NCBI GenBank assembly: GCA_964494205.1
Contig: CAZBRD010000006.1
Coordinates: 186,001-250,000 of the forward strand
Source: JBBTCX01 sp964494205
Lineage (GTDB): Bacteria; Planctomycetota; Phycisphaerae; UBA1845
Length of the DNA stretch: 64,000 nt
Reading direction: 5' to 3'
The notes beneath the pieces were generated by a model, which saw only the letters and a program-made list of their open reading frames with translations, had not been told where the DNA came from and ran no database searches. Below are positions 62,983 through 64,000 of this stretch, one piece after another (the stretch's first letter is position 1; every line of letters starts with the position of its first letter). The position numbers and the translations under genes are program-made.

Positions 62983-63741
62983 CAGCGCGATCACGCGCTT
63001 TCCACGATGATTGGGCATGACGCGGCGGAGAATGCGCATCAGGTCGATCCACCAGCCAACCCATTGGGCGAAGATCACCAGCAGCGCGCCGGTCACGAGC
63101 CCTGAGTGCCAGCGTGACGTCGTTTCGGATGTCAGACCCATGGCTAGAGCAAACACCGGAAGGAACGTGACCGCGAGTGATCCGCTCGCGTAATAGCTGA
63201 GGGCGATCGCTTTGTTTTGGGTAGCGACTTCGAGACGTTTGGGGTGAAAGAAATAGCTAGGCATCCCCGTGGCGGCGGCGAGGAATAGAAATACACAGCC
63301 AAGAAACACAAACACGGGCCAAATGGCGAGCAGGAGCGAGTTGACCAGCAGATCATCGAACGGATGTGGAACGCGGACGAAATACACCCAAAGTACGGCG
63401 AGCGGGACGGGAATGAACGCGAACGCGACCGTTAGCCAGCGGAATGATTGGGAATGACGGTATTCGACCGGGCGAGCGATCTCGGCGCAGAAGCGCTTAC
63501 CATGAAACATGACGAGAATGGCTGACCGCCAGTAGGCAAGAAACCAACCCGATTGGTCGCGGTGCACCCAGGGAATCCGCGAGACCGACGCGCGGAGGTC
63601 ATCGACATAATCACCGCATTCCGGGCAACGATCGCTGGTGAGGGAACGCAAGTTGTAGCCGCACTCGGGACAAAAGAGGTCCGCGTCGTAACTGAGGGTT
63701 TTGGAAACAGCGGGCGGCGAGGGCCCGGAGAGCGCATCCAT
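62881..63741 (-). CDS. Zinc-ribbon membrane protein
   Basis: A 286-residue protein with an N-terminal zinc ribbon, CPECGYNLRSL and CPECGDYV (residues about 22-46), and five hydrophobic helices (LTVAFAFIPVPLAVLWVYFV, LLAIWPVFVFLGCVFLF, LAVTFLPVFALAMGL, LVTGALLVIFAQWVGWW, LIPLLWCVLFVAIFGGVAFA). The CPECGYNLR motif is common in planctomycete membrane proteins, and the function is unknown. Start at ATG 63741 near GGAG; an upstream ATG at 63858 is less likely. Its 3' end overlaps the convergent neighbour. Confidence 0.7.
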   Translation of the reverse strand: MDALSGPSPPAVSKTLSYDADLFCPECGYNLRSLTSDRCPECGDYVDDLRASVSRIPWVHRDQSGWFLAYWRSAILVMFHGKRFCAEIARPVEYRHSQSFRWLTVAFAFIPVPLAVLWVYFVRVPHPFDDLLVNSLLLAIWPVFVFLGCVFLFLAAATGMPSYFFHPKRLEVATQNKAIALSYYASGSLAVTFLPVFALAMGLTSETTSRWHSGLVTGALLVIFAQWVGWWIDLMRILRRVMPNHRGKRVIALSLIPLLWCVLFVAIFGGVAFATGFIYTVVFSLS

Positions 63742-63849
63742 GAACTCCACTATAGTGGTGCAGTAAGGGAAGCGATATCCGAACCATGAAAGAGGCGGAC
63801 CGGTTGCCGACTGATCGGTCGTTGCGGGAAGGAATTCACGGCGAATCTT

Positions 63850-64000
63850 ATGCTCCAACTACCATCGATCCCCGACCCGTTGCGATACGCGGGCTTGTTC
63901 GTCTACGACTTCGGCGATCACACATCCGTTGGGTATACCGCCGGCGAAATCGCGATGTTGAAACTGACCGGTGAGCATAGCGCGGGGCAGGCGTACGAGA
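63850..64000 (+). CDS. Hypothetical protein, 5' part only
   Basis: An open frame from the ATG at 63850 runs off the right edge. The 50 visible residues include YAGLFVYDFGDHTSVGYTAG and IAMLKL. No assigned domain is recognised, though the sequence has the look of a conserved, folded protein. Upstream GGAAGGAATT lies about 20 nt before the ATG, rather far. Confidence 0.55.
   Translation, partial: MLQLPSIPDPLRYAGLFVYDFGDHTSVGYTAGEIAMLKLTGEHSAGQAYE

Overview
The window looks like a stretch of chromosome from a planctomycete (phylum Planctomycetota, possibly Phycisphaerae-related). This is inferred from gene content. There are many large secreted beta-propeller or beta-helix proteins that end in dockerin-like D-x-D-x-D-G-D-x-D-x-x-D calcium loops. 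One of them carries an IPTL-type C-terminal sorting signal. There are also zinc-ribbon proteins of planctomycete style, a deoxyhypusine-synthase-like protein, lipoproteins and many short dispersed palindromic repeats. Gene order is mosaic, with short operons on both strands. I see no rRNA genes, CRISPR arrays, transposases or phage genes. One tRNA is present, tRNA-Ala(CGC).

Layout. 0.4-5.7 kb: glyoxalase-like protein, AMMECR1, the GTPase Der, an ankyrin protein, a zinc-ribbon protein and a TolB-like propeller. 5.8-12.2 kb: a two-domain M16 protease, two tandem membrane proteins with split DnaJ-type zinc motifs, an RDD protein, a frameshifted S41 lipoprotein protease and a Tyr/Asp-rich secreted peptide. 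12.2-22.1 kb: SWIM-SNF2 helicase, PP2C/SpoIIE phosphatase with a cobalamin-binding-type protein, a LarA-like protein, a sugar-nucleotide epimerase-like protein and a deoxyhypusine-synthase-like enzyme closed by a strong terminator.

22.1-28.8 kb holds the most distinctive unit, a tightly packed five-gene RNA-repair operon: hen1, two related nucleotidyltransferases, an unassigned cytoplasmic WD40-like propeller and pnkp. Hen1 and Pnkp form the known bacterial RNA end-healing, methylating and sealing machine. The nucleotidyltransferases and especially the propeller are translationally coupled to it and may be further components. Convergent to it is a ParA-type ATPase fused to a glycogen-binding (CBM48/AMPK-type) domain.

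31-46 kb: secreted dockerin-like proteins, an orphan peptide-ABC ATPase whose coding sequence is interrupted in frame by several families of dispersed DNA repeats, a reprolysin-like metalloprotease, two glycosyltransferases, a VCBS/IPTL protein and SerA. 46-64 kb: a lipoprotein methyltransferase, an RNase Z-like hydrolase, NrdR, a YbaK deacylase, PQQ and YWTD propellers, a PDZ-alpha/beta hydrolase, CysE, a beta-helix protein, an FAD enzyme, a CoA-binding protein, archaeal-type phosphoglycerate mutase, tRNA-Ala and two membrane proteins of unknown role. A truncated gene leaves at the right edge.

A theme across the window is repeat DNA. At least six short families, most of them palindromic, sit between genes. 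In three places they have been recruited into coding sequence: the ABC ATPase, a membrane glycosyltransferase-like protein, and the 3' ends of two convergent genes. All functions are assigned by reading motifs; no database search was run.
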